Positions 27,020 through 35,129 of a stretch of DNA of 64,000 nt are shown here, in pieces. Source of the DNA: Brevundimonas poindexterae. GTDB taxonomy: Bacteria > Pseudomonadota > Alphaproteobacteria > Caulobacterales > Caulobacteraceae. Every line of letters starts with the position of its first letter. The first letter of the stretch is position 1. The translations under genes were made by a program, and so were the position numbers. The stretch spans positions 62,001-126,000 of the forward strand of contig NZ_JAIVLL010000003.1 in NCBI RefSeq assembly GCF_020524625.1, read 5' to 3'. The notes under the pieces were generated by a model. That model searched no databases, was not told where the DNA came from, and saw nothing but the letters and a program-made list of their open reading frames with translations.

Positions 27020-27826
27020 TCAGGTCGCGCGCAGGATGGCGGCGATCTGGGGATGCAGGTCGGAGTTGGCGACCAGGATTTGCTGGCCGTCGTGCACATT
27101 GCCGGTGCCGTCGATGGTCGAGGCCACACCGCCGGCCTCGGTCACGAACAGCAGGCCCGCCGCCACGTCCCAAGGCTTGAGATTGCGCTCCCAGAAGGCG
27201 TCGTAACGACCGGCGGCCACCCAGGCGAGGTCGAGCGCCGCAGAACCCAGACGCCGGATGCCGGCGACCCGCTGGCCCATGGCGTGGATGTCCTTGATCG
27301 CCTGGCCGTGGCCCGTCTTGCCCATGAAGGGCAGGCCCGTGCCGATCAGGCACTGGCTGAGGTCCTTGCGGCCGGTCACGCGGATGCGGCTGTCGTTCAG
27401 ATAGGCGCCCTTGCCCTTTTCGGCCCAGAACAGCTCGTTCATCACCGGGTTGAAGGTGACGCCCGCCACGATCTCGGCCGTACCGTCCGGCGCGCGCCGC
27501 TCCAGCGCCACGGTGATGGCGAAGTGGGGCATGGCGTGCATGAAGTTGGTGGTGCCGTCGATCGGATCGACGATCCAGGTGTGCGACTTGTCAGTCCCCT
27601 CGATCAGGCCGCGCTCCTCACCGAGGAAGCCATAGCCCGGGCGCGCCTTGGTCAGCAGTTCGAACAGGGTCTGCTCGGCCTTGATGTCGGCAGCGGTGAC
27701 GAAGTCGGCGGGGCCCTTGCGGGACACCTGCAGCTGGGCGACCTCGCCGAAGTCGCGCAGCATCGGACGGGCGGTCTTGCGGACCGCGTCGATCATGGTT
27801 TGCAGAAGGGCAGAGGCGAGGGCCAT
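27020..27826 (-). CDS. suhB: Inositol monophosphatase family protein (SuhB-like)
   Basis: 268-residue magnesium-dependent phosphatase of the FIG superfamily. FLGEERG and DPIDGTTNFMH are the metal-binding motifs, and LKPWDVAAG the C-terminal WDxAAG motif. Members hydrolyse inositol-1-phosphate; SuhB also takes part in rRNA antitermination in enterobacteria. The start at 27826 has AGGAG seven bases upstream; seven more in-frame codons exist but have no ribosome site. It lies 92 bases after efp on the same strand and may be co-transcribed with it. Confidence 0.9.
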   Translation of the reverse strand: MALASALLQTMIDAVRKTARPMLRDFGEVAQLQVSRKGPADFVTAADIKAEQTLFELLTKARPGYGFLGEERGLIEGTDKSHTWIVDPIDGTTNFMHAMPHFAITVALERRAPDGTAEIVAGVTFNPVMNELFWAEKGKGAYLNDSRIRVTGRKDLSQCLIGTGLPFMGKTGHGQAIKDIHAMGQRVAGIRRLGSAALDLAWVAAGRYDAFWERNLKPWDVAAGLLFVTEAGGVASTIDGTGNVHDGQQILVANSDLHPQIAAILRAT

Positions 27827-27918
27827 GGGGAATCTCCTGGTCCACAAGTCCTGAAAGGCATCGGCCCGGACAGGCGGAGAAGTTCAAGAAAGAGGACGGC
27901 CCGGCTGGACCGCCCGGA

Positions 27919-28485
27919 TCAGTCCGCGCGGCGGACGTATTCGCCGGTGCTGGTGTCGACCACGATCTTTTCGCCCGTCGACATATAGGGCGGGATCATG
28001 ATGCGCACGCCGTTGTTGGCGATGGCCGGCTTGTAGGAGGACGAGGCGGTCTGGCCCTTCACGGTCGGCTCGGTCTCGACGACCTCGAGGACGACCTGCT
28101 CCGGCAGTTCCAGGCCGATCGGACGACCCTCGTGGCTCTCGATCACCACCTTCATGCCTTCCTGCAGGTAGGGGATGCGGTCTTCGCCGACCCAGTCCTT
28201 CTGCAGTTCGATCTGCTCGTAGTTCTCGTCGTCCATGAAGACCAGCGAGTCGCCGTTGTCGAACAGATAGGAATAGTCCCGCTGTTCTAGGGTGACGCGC
28301 TCGACCTTGTCTTCCGACCGGAAGCGCTCGTTCAGCTTGTTGCCGGTCTCGAGGTTCTTGGCCTCGACGTTGGCGAAGGCGCCGCCCTTGCCCGGCTTGA
28401 CGTGGCTGGCCTTGGTGACGACCCACAGGCCGCCGTTGTGCTGCAGGACCATGCCGGGCTTGATGGTGTTGCCGTTGATTTTCAT
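27919..28485 (-). CDS. efp: Translation elongation factor P
   Basis: 188-residue EF-P, which rescues ribosomes stalled at polyproline. All three domains are recognisable: the KOW-like N-terminus with the modification loop KPGKGGAF (K33, the site lysylated by EpmA in organisms with that system), the OB domain, and the C-terminal domain ending [13 protein letters not shown]. Polyproline proteins are encoded in this very window (the 33060-33761 product and FliK), plausible EF-P clients. epmA is not in the window. Confidence 0.97.
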   Translation of the reverse strand: MKINGNTIKPGMVLQHNGGLWVVTKASHVKPGKGGAFANVEAKNLETGNKLNERFRSEDKVERVTLEQRDYSYLFDNGDSLVFMDDENYEQIELQKDWVGEDRIPYLQEGMKVVIESHEGRPIGLELPEQVVLEVVETEPTVKGQTASSSYKPAIANNGVRIMIPPYMSTGEKIVVDTSTGEYVRRAD

Positions 28486-28648
28486 AGGGTCACAGGGGGA
28501 TGGGGCGGCGCGGACGGCGCCTCTTTGAACTGGCGCGGACCCCTAGAGCACACCGTTGAAAAGGGCAAGGCTGCCTCCAGATTGCATCTTGCCGAACAAC
28601 GCAACCGGAGATAAGAAATAACGTCGATACACACTCAGGGGTAGAAAC

Positions 28649-29062
28649 ATGACCGCGACCACAGTTGATGCTGCTGACGTCGAGTACATTCTGAGCCTGA
28701 GCGACGAGGACCTCGCCGCCGAGCTGGTGACCGCCGGTGCCGGCACGGAGTACGACGACCCCGGTGTGGAGAGCGCGCTGATGATGGTCGCGAAAATCTC
28801 GAAGAGCTCGACCGCCTTGCCGGGCAACTGGTTCCTGGAACGGGCGGAAAGAATGTTTCGCCGGGCCTGGCCCACAATCAGAGGCCCGATATGCCGCGCC
28901 TACAAAGACAATCCTGAATTGGAATTTGGCGGCGTTGAGTGGCTGACCTACCTGATCAATGTCGTAGCGCCTGGGTCTGGCATCGGCAGCCGCCTTGTGG
29001 CCCGCCTTATCCGATGGGCCGTCAAGGAAGGGCTCGACGCCCTTTGCGAGGTTGACACCTAG
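28649..29062 (+). CDS. Orphan hypothetical protein with atypical codon use
   Basis: 137 residues; I do not recognise the family. The N-terminal half is acidic (SLSDEDLAAELVTAGAG), the middle basic (RAERMFRRAWP), and the C-terminal 40 residues include an amphipathic stretch (VAPGSGIGSRLVARLIRWAV). AGGGG lies eight bases before the ATG. Codons such as ATA, AGA, ACA, TTG and TTT cluster in the second half and are rare in neighbouring genes, suggesting recent arrival. It stands alone between divergent efp and a convergent membrane-protein gene. No toxin, antitoxin or phage motif is evident. Confidence 0.7.
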   Translation: MTATTVDAADVEYILSLSDEDLAAELVTAGAGTEYDDPGVESALMMVAKISKSSTALPGNWFLERAERMFRRAWPTIRGPICRAYKDNPELEFGGVEWLTYLINVVAPGSGIGSRLVARLIRWAVKEGLDALCEVDT

Positions 29063-29081
29063 CCCACCGGATCAGGTGCGG

Positions 29082-29588
29082 TCAGTTGGCGTCGTCCACG
29101 CGATTGGCCAGCCGGACGCCGGATCCTATGGGCGAGGCCATCTTGCCCGCCCGACCGTCCATCTTGCGGGCCTCGTGGGCGAAGGCGGCGGCCATGCCGG
29201 CCGATGACATGGCGGCGGCGATCTGCAGCCAGCGGCTGGCGGGCCGGAGCGCAATCCAGACGGCATTGACGACCTGGGCGGCGCCCCACAGGCCGAGCGC
29301 ACGCGTACGCTCGGGGCGCGCCGGGGCATTCCAGACGCGCAGCGCCGACAGGGTGGTGGCCGAGAACATGGCCGGCAGGATCAGGCCCAGCGAGCCGCGA
29401 GGGCGTTCCGTGACCGGCTGGTCCTCGCCGCCCTTCCGACGCGGTCGGATAGAGAGATTGGCGATCGTGGCCGCAGCGAAGGCAAAGCCCACGGTCAGAC
29501 CCACGCCCATCAGGACGTGCGAGCCCTCGCGGTCGCGGGCATTGATCAGGTCGACCGCTTCGTCGCGGACGTCATCAAGGTCGAGCAT
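29082..29588 (-). CDS. Small membrane protein, weakly TspO/MBR-like
   Basis: 168-residue protein with about four hydrophobic segments: GVGLTVGFAFAAATIANLSI, then SLGLILPAMFSATTLSALRV, LGLWGAAQVVNAVWIALR and WLQIAAAMSSAGMAAAFA. The stretch RTRALGLWGAAQVVNAVW loosely recalls the A-L-x-L-x-x-x-Q-x-x-x-N-x-x-W pattern of TspO, but the other TspO signatures are missing, so function is open. The N-terminus is acidic. The coding call is firm; the family call is not. Confidence 0.6.
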   Translation of the reverse strand: MLDLDDVRDEAVDLINARDREGSHVLMGVGLTVGFAFAAATIANLSIRPRRKGGEDQPVTERPRGSLGLILPAMFSATTLSALRVWNAPARPERTRALGLWGAAQVVNAVWIALRPASRWLQIAAAMSSAGMAAAFAHEARKMDGRAGKMASPIGSGVRLANRVDDAN

Positions 29589-29653
29589 TCCGTCACCTCC
29601 AGCCTTCGGAGGGAATGACCCGGACCGACGTCCGTTCCCGATCCGTTGCCCGA

Positions 29654-30154
29654 TCAGTTCCCGGTGGCGCCCGCGTCGGTGACGATCTCCTTCATCGCCG
29701 ACTGCAGATAGTTCTGGGCGCCCATCAGCTCGATCAGCTTGTGCTGGTTCTCGAGGAAGTCGATGTGCTCCTCGGTGTCGGCGAGGATGCGCATCAGAAG
29801 ATCACGGCTGACGTAGTCGCGGGCTTCCTCGCACTGGGTGACGGCGGCCGAGGTGGCCTTGCGGCTGTCCAGCTCGAGCTGGAGGTCGGCGCCCAGGCAT
29901 TCTATGGGATCCTCGCCCACCTTCAGCTTGTGCAGGTCCTGCAGGTTGGGCAGGCCATCGAGGAACAGGATGCGCTTGATGAGCATGTCGGCATGCTTCA
30001 TCTCGCCGATCGATTCTTCGTAGATGACGTTGCCGAGGTGCGACAGGCCCCAGCTCTCGAACATGCGGGCATGCAGGAAGTACTGGTTCACCGCCGTCAG
30101 TTCGTTGGTCAGCACCGCATTGAGGGTGCGGATGATCGCCGGATCGCCCTTCAT
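29654..30154 (-). CDS. bfr: Bacterioferritin
   Basis: 166-residue heme-containing iron-storage protein that assembles into a 24-mer. It starts with the canonical MKGD. Ferroxidase residues by ungapped numbering are E18, E51, H54, E94 and H130, with heme ligand M52; the position of E127 is a threonine followed by two glutamates (DTEEH). An in-frame ATG six codons upstream lacks a ribosome site. The bacterioferritin-associated ferredoxin gene lies just upstream on the same strand, so storage and release are encoded together. Confidence 0.95.
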   Translation of the reverse strand: MKGDPAIIRTLNAVLTNELTAVNQYFLHARMFESWGLSHLGNVIYEESIGEMKHADMLIKRILFLDGLPNLQDLHKLKVGEDPIECLGADLQLELDSRKATSAAVTQCEEARDYVSRDLLMRILADTEEHIDFLENQHKLIELMGAQNYLQSAMKEIVTDAGATGN

Positions 30155-30264
30155 GGCCGAGGCCCTTCTCATTGGAGGCGGCTGATCCGCGGTCGCGCGG
30201 AATCATCGCCTGTTTCAAGCACGGGCGAAGTGTAGCACAGGGCCGGGATGCGGCCAAAAATAAT

Positions 30265-30276
30265 CTGATATTTCAG
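30265..30276. promoter_or_regulatory. AT-rich palindrome between bfd and bfr
   Basis: CTGATATTTCAG is a near-perfect inverted repeat in the AT-rich gap ahead of bfr (about 110 bases before its start) and after the bfd stop. It could be an operator for iron regulation of bfr, but it does not closely match a Fur or Irr consensus. Confidence 0.3.
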
Positions 30277-30321
30277 TAAGATGAGAACGAGTTTGCGTTT
30301 CGCTCTCGACAGGCGCGGTGG

Positions 30322-30507
30322 CTATTCGGCCGCCATGGCCCAGGATTCCCGAGTGTCCTGAATGATCTGGCGCATTTCGCAAACGCATTTGGCGCACTGG
30401 GCGGTGCACTGGTTGTGGGCGAAGACCTCACGCGGGCGGGTGGCGCCGGCATCGATGGCGCGGGCGACGTCGCGGGGTCGCAGGCCGTTACAGTTACAGA
30501 CATACAC
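30322..30507 (-). CDS. bfd: Bacterioferritin-associated ferredoxin
   Basis: 61-residue [2Fe-2S] protein that docks on bacterioferritin and passes electrons to release stored iron. The cluster ligands are C4 and C6 (YVCNCNG) and C38 and C41 (CTAQCAKC), the CxC...CxxC spacing of Bfd. The start is GTG at 30507, directly before the conserved YVC; no ATG exists nearby. It lies upstream of bfr on the same strand and divergent from thiE. A Fur-family-type operator sits 57 bases upstream. Confidence 0.92.
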   Translation of the reverse strand: MYVCNCNGLRPRDVARAIDAGATRPREVFAHNQCTAQCAKCVCEMRQIIQDTRESWAMAAE

Positions 30508-30563
30508 GGGCAGGCACGCCAGGCTAGTTGATAACGCCTCGCTATAGCATCGATAAGGGCGAC

Positions 30564-30578
30564 TGCAAATCGTTCGCA
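30564..30578 (-). promoter_or_regulatory. Putative Fur/Mur-type operator upstream of bfd
   Basis: TGCAAATCGTTCGCA is a 15-base imperfect palindrome resembling the TGCAAA-TTTGCA operators of alphaproteobacterial Fur/Mur proteins. It lies between the divergent bfd and thiE genes, 57 bases from the bfd start. Iron control of bfd is common; control of thiE would be a side effect. Confidence 0.5.
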
Positions 30579-30627
30579 TGCGCATTCCGGCGTTGACGAA
30601 TGCGGCCCGGCGTCGCACTTGCGGCGC

Positions 30628-31272
30628 ATGGCCAAGATCCCTGCCTCGACCCGCCCGCCGTGCCGGCTGTATCTGATCACGCCGCCGGCCCTGCCCGATC
30701 TGGCGGGCTTTGCGGATCGCCTCGGCGAAGCGCTGGACGCGGGGGACGTGGCGGCCCTGCAGATCCGCCTCAAGGACGTGCCCGACAACGACATCCGTCG
30801 CGCCGTCGAGGTGCTGGCGCCCGTGGCCCAGGCCCGCGGCGTGGCCGTCATCATGAACGACCGGGCCGATCTGGCGCGCGGGTGCGACGGTGTGCATCTG
30901 GGCCAGCAGGACGGCTCGGTGGCCGAGGCGCGGCGCCTGCTGGGCGCGGACGCCATGATCGGCGTGACCTGTCACGACAGTCGGCATCTGGCCATGGAGG
31001 CCGCCGAGGCCGGGGCGGACTATGTGGCCTTCGGCGCCTTTTTCCCGACGCGCACCAAGGCGGTGCAGCACGTCGCGAAGCCCGACCTGTTGGCGATCTG
31101 GCAGGAAACCATGGAGATTCCGTGCGTGGCCATCGGCGGCATCACTGTGGACAATGCCGCGGACCTGGCCCGGGCCGGGGCCGATTTCGTCGCCGTGAGC
31201 AGCGGCGTCTGGGATCACCCGCGTGGACCGGGTGCGGCCGTACGAGAGTTGAACACTGCAATTCGCGCGTAA
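30628..31272 (+). CDS. thiE: Thiamine phosphate synthase
   Basis: 214-residue TIM-barrel enzyme joining the pyrimidine and thiazole moieties of thiamine. LQIRLKD is the pyrophosphate-binding motif (QxRxK), [19 protein letters not shown] the central substrate-binding stretch, and AIGGIT the C-terminal phosphate-binding loop. The start is the ATG at 30628; a TTG three codons earlier is less likely. No other thiamine gene or TPP riboswitch is visible nearby. Confidence 0.93.
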   Translation: MAKIPASTRPPCRLYLITPPALPDLAGFADRLGEALDAGDVAALQIRLKDVPDNDIRRAVEVLAPVAQARGVAVIMNDRADLARGCDGVHLGQQDGSVAEARRLLGADAMIGVTCHDSRHLAMEAAEAGADYVAFGAFFPTRTKAVQHVAKPDLLAIWQETMEIPCVAIGGITVDNAADLARAGADFVAVSSGVWDHPRGPGAAVRELNTAIRA

Positions 31273-31324
31273 GCTTCAGGGGATATTAAAGGCCGGACCT
31301 TAAGCATCACGGGCTGTTTGAGTG

Positions 31325-33025
31325 ATGTGGATAAGCCGAATGCCTCTCAGCCCCGCGCTGGATGTCGCCAAGCCTGCCCGGCCCGACGCTGCCTCGATGA
31401 GGCCGGCGACTGTCACCGAACGTGTCAGCGAGCCTGTATTCTCGCAGCCGTTGGTACCGATCCTGACGGCGGTGGGCGTGGCCCTGCTGATCGTGCTGTC
31501 GATCAATTTCGCCCGGACAGCGGGCCTGGTGGCCGCGCTGTGGGGCGCCGGCGGTCTGGCGACCGTGGTCTGGCTTCGGACCTCGCGCGGCAATGTCTAT
31601 GACCTCGCCTATGGTGGGCTGGTCGCCCTCGGCATTCTTGTCGGGGAGTTCCTGGTCGGAAATCCGCCGCTGCTCTCGGTGATGTTCACCGTTGCCAATA
31701 TGATCGAGATTGTGCTGGCGGTGACGTTGGCCCGCCGGTTCGCGCCGGGCCTGAACCTGAGCACCGTCACCGGATGCGGGCGATTCCTGCTGGGGGCGGC
31801 GCTGATTGCGCCCGTTCCTGCGGCCCTGTTCGCCGCGCTGTGCCTCTATGCCATGAGTGGCGCGGACATTGGCGCCTCCTTCCAGACATGGTGGTTCGGA
31901 CATGCCTTGGGGCTGGCCATCATCGGGACCTTTGGTCTGGCGCTGACGCGCGGGCACATGCAGGTGCTGCGCCGTCCGTGGAAGGTCGTCGAGACACTGG
32001 TGCTTCTCGGCCTGCTGACCGCCGCCTCGGTGCTGGTCTTCTGGTTCGCTACGGTTCCGATGAGCTTCATCGTCATCCCGCTGCTGATCCTGATCGCCGT
32101 GCGGCTGCGCGTGCTCGGCATTGCCACGGCCCTGATGATCACCACCGTCATTGCCGTGGGCAGTGCCATGCTTGGACATGGTCCGTTCGCTCTGAGCGGC
32201 GAGGTGGCGGACCGCGCTGTGCTGGCCCAGGTGATGGTCCTGCTGGGCTTCCTGCCCATTCTGCTGGTGGCGGCCCTGCTGGAAGAGCGCGATCTGCTGG
32301 CCGAGCGTGCGCGCGCCGGTCAGGTGCGGGCCGAGCGGGCCTCGGAGGCCAAGTCGCGCCTGCTGGCCAATGTGGCCCACGAGATCAAGAGCCCCGTGGG
32401 GGGCATTATCGGTATCGGCGAGCTGTGGAAGTCCGGGCAGATCGGTGAGGTCACCGATGCCCAGAAGGACATGGCCGACATGCTGGTCCGCACCTCGCGT
32501 CAGATCGAGGCCCTGTCGCATGACCTTCTGGACGTCGCCCGCGCCGAGTCGGGTGCGGTTAAGGTCGATCTGCGGCCCACGGATGTGCACGGTGTGCTCG
32601 AGGACGTGGCCCGCGTCACGGCGCTGCGTCCGGATGCGGCGGGCGTCCGGATCGAGATGGAATGCGCCGTCGACGGCATGGTGGTGCTGGCGGACTCGCA
32701 GCGTCTGGCGCAGGTGCTCGGCAATCTGTCCAGCAATGCGGTCAAGTATGGCGGATCCGGGGGGGTGGTGACGCTCAAGGCCATCCGCGTGACCGGCGCC
32801 GTGCGGATCGAGGTCATCGATCGCGGCCCCGGCCTGTCGCCGGAGAAGCAGGCGCAATTGTTCGAACCGTTCAACCGGCTGGGTCTGGAACGCTCGACCA
32901 TCGAGGGCCACGGCATCGGTCTGGCGCTGGCCAAACGTCTGGTCGAACTGCAGCGCGGGGATATTGGCGTGGTGTCAGAGCCCGGGGCAGGGGCCACCTT
33001 CTGGGTGGAGCTGCCGGCGGCCTGA
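31325..33025 (+). CDS. Membrane-bound sensor histidine kinase
   Basis: 566-residue orphan kinase with no response regulator beside it. The N-terminal half (about 38-310) carries six to eight membrane segments and no obvious periplasmic sensor domain. A HisKA domain follows with H352 in NVAHEIKSPVGG, then the HATPase domain: N-box NLSSNAVKYGG, G1 DRGPGLSP, F-box FEPFNRLG and G2 GHGIGLALAKRL. The general build is like integral-membrane sensors such as MASE-type kinases. The start is uncertain among GTG 31322, ATG 31325 and ATG 31340; none has a good ribosome site. Confidence 0.9.
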   Translation: MWISRMPLSPALDVAKPARPDAASMRPATVTERVSEPVFSQPLVPILTAVGVALLIVLSINFARTAGLVAALWGAGGLATVVWLRTSRGNVYDLAYGGLVALGILVGEFLVGNPPLLSVMFTVANMIEIVLAVTLARRFAPGLNLSTVTGCGRFLLGAALIAPVPAALFAALCLYAMSGADIGASFQTWWFGHALGLAIIGTFGLALTRGHMQVLRRPWKVVETLVLLGLLTAASVLVFWFATVPMSFIVIPLLILIAVRLRVLGIATALMITTVIAVGSAMLGHGPFALSGEVADRAVLAQVMVLLGFLPILLVAALLEERDLLAERARAGQVRAERASEAKSRLLANVAHEIKSPVGGIIGIGELWKSGQIGEVTDAQKDMADMLVRTSRQIEALSHDLLDVARAESGAVKVDLRPTDVHGVLEDVARVTALRPDAAGVRIEMECAVDGMVVLADSQRLAQVLGNLSSNAVKYGGSGGVVTLKAIRVTGAVRIEVIDRGPGLSPEKQAQLFEPFNRLGLERSTIEGHGIGLALAKRLVELQRGDIGVVSEPGAGATFWVELPAA

Positions 33026-33059
33026 TCTGCAGCACTTGCGCTCGGCAGGCGGGCGGACG

Positions 33060-33761
33060 ATGGTTCGCCCCATGAAGATGACCTCGCTGATCCCGTCCGG
33101 CGCCGCCGCGGCCCTCGCGCTTGCCGCTATCGCGTTCGCACCCGCCGTCGCCTCGGCCCAGGAGGCCGATGCCAGCGACATCACCCGCGACCTGAACAGT
33201 GGCCCGCCCGTGGCCACTCCGACACCGTCACCTGTCCCTGTGCCCCGCCCGGCACCCGTGCCCCGTCCGGCGCCCGTGCCCCGGCCTGTACCCACACCGA
33301 CCCCACAGGCTCAGCCTCAGCCTTCGACAGAACCCGAGGCCGTTGCGCCGCCGGCAGCGCCGGCTCCCGGGGTGGCGACGGCTCCGGCTGCGCCTGCGCC
33401 GGTTGCCCTTACGCTGGCCGAGCGCCGGGCCCTGCCGTTCCGCATCGACCTGCCGGCGGACGGCGCCCTGTATGCCGGCCGATCAGGACCGGACTTCGAC
33501 ATCTATTCCGTTCGTCGCGAGGGCCGCGGCCTGCTGATGATCTATGTCGGACCGACCCCGGACTTTCCCATCTATACCGGCGAGGAGCGTCAGCGGGCCG
33601 GACGGCGATCCATCGTGGTGACCGAGGATGGCAAGACCCTGGCGCTGGAGCACCTGTTCCGTCTCCGCGATGGCGTGCAAATCCACATCTGGGTGTCGGC
33701 CGTTACCGACGAGGACCGCGCCCTGGCCGATGCGATCGGCCATACGATCGAGCCGCGCTAG
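33060..33761 (+). CDS. Secreted proline-rich protein of unknown function
   Basis: 233 residues: a signal peptide (cut after AVASAQ), a proline/alanine-rich region (about 50-120) with repeated PVPRPA units, and a globular C-terminal domain of about 110 residues beginning near LTLAERRALPFRIDLP. The globular part, with GPDFDIYSVRREGRG and FRLRDGVQIHIWVSA, resembles no family I can name. In-frame ATGs at 33060, 33072 and 33078 all give a plausible signal peptide. It may span the periplasm or link to the cell wall. It follows the histidine kinase by 34 bases. Confidence 0.8.
   Translation: MVRPMKMTSLIPSGAAAALALAAIAFAPAVASAQEADASDITRDLNSGPPVATPTPSPVPVPRPAPVPRPAPVPRPVPTPTPQAQPQPSTEPEAVAPPAAPAPGVATAPAAPAPVALTLAERRALPFRIDLPADGALYAGRSGPDFDIYSVRREGRGLLMIYVGPTPDFPIYTGEERQRAGRRSIVVTEDGKTLALEHLFRLRDGVQIHIWVSAVTDEDRALADAIGHTIEPR
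33237..33290 (+). repeat. Three 18-base repeats coding PVPRP(A/V)
   Basis: Three consecutive 18-base units (CCYGTGCCCCGNCCKGYR-like) encode PVPRPA, PVPRPA and PVPRPV in the proline-rich region of the secreted protein. Polyproline-rich spans of this kind are candidates for EF-P-dependent translation. Confidence 0.8.
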
Positions 33762-34189
33762 GCGGCTCTTCGTACCGGCCGGGTCTGTCCGTCGGGTAGC
33801 AGGCGCAGGCCGCGCGCCCCGGTCATGATCAGGACCTCCTGTCCCGCACGGGCCCAGGCCGCCAGGGTTTCCTGATAGGGCGCGCGCCGCCAGTCGTGGG
33901 GTCGAGCCGCGTCGCATTCGACGATCAGGCGGCGGCCCTGATCCTCGCTGTGCAGGACAAAGCCACAGGTGGAGGGCTTCCACTCCGGCCCGAGGGCGTC
34001 GGTCAGCAGCCACAGGCAGTTGAAGATGCGACAGTCGACGGGGCGGTCAGCGTAGATCCGGCATCCTGCCGACTTGCTGAAGTGGCTGCACCAGCGGCCG
34101 GCCGGCTTTTCGAGGGCGGTGACGCCCATCAGCTTGCAGCACAGGCCGCAGCCGTCACACGACCGGTCCGACGCGCCTTGCAGGGTCAG
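33758..34189 (-). CDS. YkgJ family cysteine-cluster protein with unclear start
   Basis: Small zinc- or iron-sulfur-binding protein (UPF0153/YkgJ). The family hallmark CDGCGLCC lies upstream of the first in-frame ATG (34129), so that ATG cannot be the true start; the rest (WCSHFSKSAGCRIYADRP, then VDCRIFNC) also fits. The frame is open back to a stop at 34211-34213, with no ATG, GTG or TTG before the motif. A CTG at 34189 overlaps the TGA of a 23-codon upstream frame (34186-34257) as CTGA. Either translation starts at this CTG by coupling, or a one-base indel has split one gene. The product is 143 residues on the first reading. Confidence 0.75.
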   Translation of the reverse strand: MTLQGASDRSCDGCGLCCKLMGVTALEKPAGRWCSHFSKSAGCRIYADRPVDCRIFNCLWLLTDALGPEWKPSTCGFVLHSEDQGRRLIVECDAARPHDWRRAPYQETLAAWARAGQEVLIMTGARGLRLLPDGQTRPVRRAA

Positions 34190-34257
34190 GTTTCCGACCG
34201 CACGGCCAGGTCACCTCCGGCCATTTCCAGATCGTCGAGCGGGCCGTCCTTGGGCAT
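34186..34257 (-). other. 23-codon frame upstream of the YkgJ gene
   Basis: Begins with ATG 34257, preceded by AGGAG with a six-base gap, and encodes MPKDGPLDDLEMAGGDLAVR plus three residues. It ends in a TGA that overlaps the putative CTG start of the YkgJ frame. It may be the real N-terminus of that protein, cut off by a one-base shift, or a short leader that drives translation of the next frame. Confidence 0.4.
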
Positions 34258-34311
34258 CGTCGTCTCCTGCTGCGCGGAAAGGCTTGCCATGAGGGGGCCG
34301 AATCCGCAAAC

Positions 34312-34330
34312 CTGCAAATGATTATCAATT
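34312..34330. promoter_or_regulatory. Fur-box-like site upstream of the YkgJ gene
   Basis: TGCAAATGATTATCAATTA matches the core of the classical Fur box (AATGATAATCATT) at most positions. It lies 55 bases before the short frame leading into the YkgJ gene on the minus strand. The surrounding gap (34258-34403) has no other convincing gene. Iron control of the cysteine-cluster protein is inferred. Confidence 0.5.
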
Positions 34331-34403
34331 ACGACTCAGGGAGGCGGCCATGATCCTGATGATGGCGCCGGCGGGCGGGCTGGCACGGCTGCTGGATTTC
34401 GAC

Positions 34404-35129
34404 CTAGAGCACCTCGCGCCTCGACAGGTGCCAGAGGGCAAGGGTCAGGACCAGCAGGCCCCCGCCCAGACCCAGCCCCAGCGCGGTGTGCATGCGCCAT
34501 CCGTCGGTCGCCAGCATGTTGATCGGCATCTGCCAGGGCAGGAAGACGCCGATGCGGGCCGAGGTGGCGACCACGGCAAAGAAGGTGCCGCCGATCCCGA
34601 CCACCAGCCCCGGAACGAAGCTTGAGAAGCGGAGCGCCAGCCACAACTGGACCGCGATCAGCAGCACCGCCGCCAGATAGATGCGCCCCATGGTCTCCAG
34701 ATAGGCCCGGGTCTCGAATGCGCCGGTCGGGTCGAGCTGCGGCTTGAGGGTCACCGCCAGTCGCACTGCGGCCCAGCTCAGCACGAGGACTGCGACGCTC
34801 ATAAGGGCGACCACGAGGAAGACGCTGACGGCCTTGGCGGCATAGAGGGTCCAGCGGCGCAGGGGCAGGGCGCGAAGGTGGTCCCATGAGCGGGGGCTGT
34901 GCTCCATCTGGGCGACGAGGGCGGTAAGGGCCGTCACGCTCATCGGCAGCATGAAGAAGGCCCAGATCCCGAGGCAGCCGATCATCCACATGTCCCACGG
35001 CTGGGGGGTCTTGCCGCGCAGCACATTGAAGAAGGTAAAGACGGCGATCAGGCCGGGGGCGGCGACCGCGAGGGCGGCGGCCAGCGAGCGATTGAGTTTG
35101 CGCAGTTCGACAGTCAGAACCCGTAGCAT
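34404..35129 (-). CDS. ABC-2 type permease
   Basis: 241-residue membrane protein with six hydrophobic segments, starting MLRVLTVELRKLNRSLAAAL. EHSPRSWDHLRALPLRRWTLY recalls the permeases of lantibiotic-immunity-like ABC systems (ABC2_membrane_4), which are found well beyond bacteriocin producers. Its start overlaps the ATPase stop by one base. It presumably forms an exporter with that ATPase; no peptide or modification gene is nearby, so the substrate is unknown. Confidence 0.85.
   Translation of the reverse strand: MLRVLTVELRKLNRSLAAALAVAAPGLIAVFTFFNVLRGKTPQPWDMWMIGCLGIWAFFMLPMSVTALTALVAQMEHSPRSWDHLRALPLRRWTLYAAKAVSVFLVVALMSVAVLVLSWAAVRLAVTLKPQLDPTGAFETRAYLETMGRIYLAAVLLIAVQLWLALRFSSFVPGLVVGIGGTFFAVVATSARIGVFLPWQMPINMLATDGWRMHTALGLGLGGGLLVLTLALWHLSRREVL

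Noticed and set aside
29589-29653. GGAAC-N16-CATT before the small membrane protein gene, considered as a general-stress (EcfG) promoter
   Set aside because: The -10 element should be CGTT; the mismatch falls on a key base.
31286-31303. TTAA-N10-TTAA before the histidine kinase, considered as a CtrA site
   Set aside because: The spacer is ten bases; CtrA sites need seven.
34350-34625. 91-codon plus-strand frame after the Fur-like box, with GGGAGG before its ATG
   Set aside because: After about 18 codons it runs antisense through the ABC permease and shows typical shadow composition; no family resemblance.
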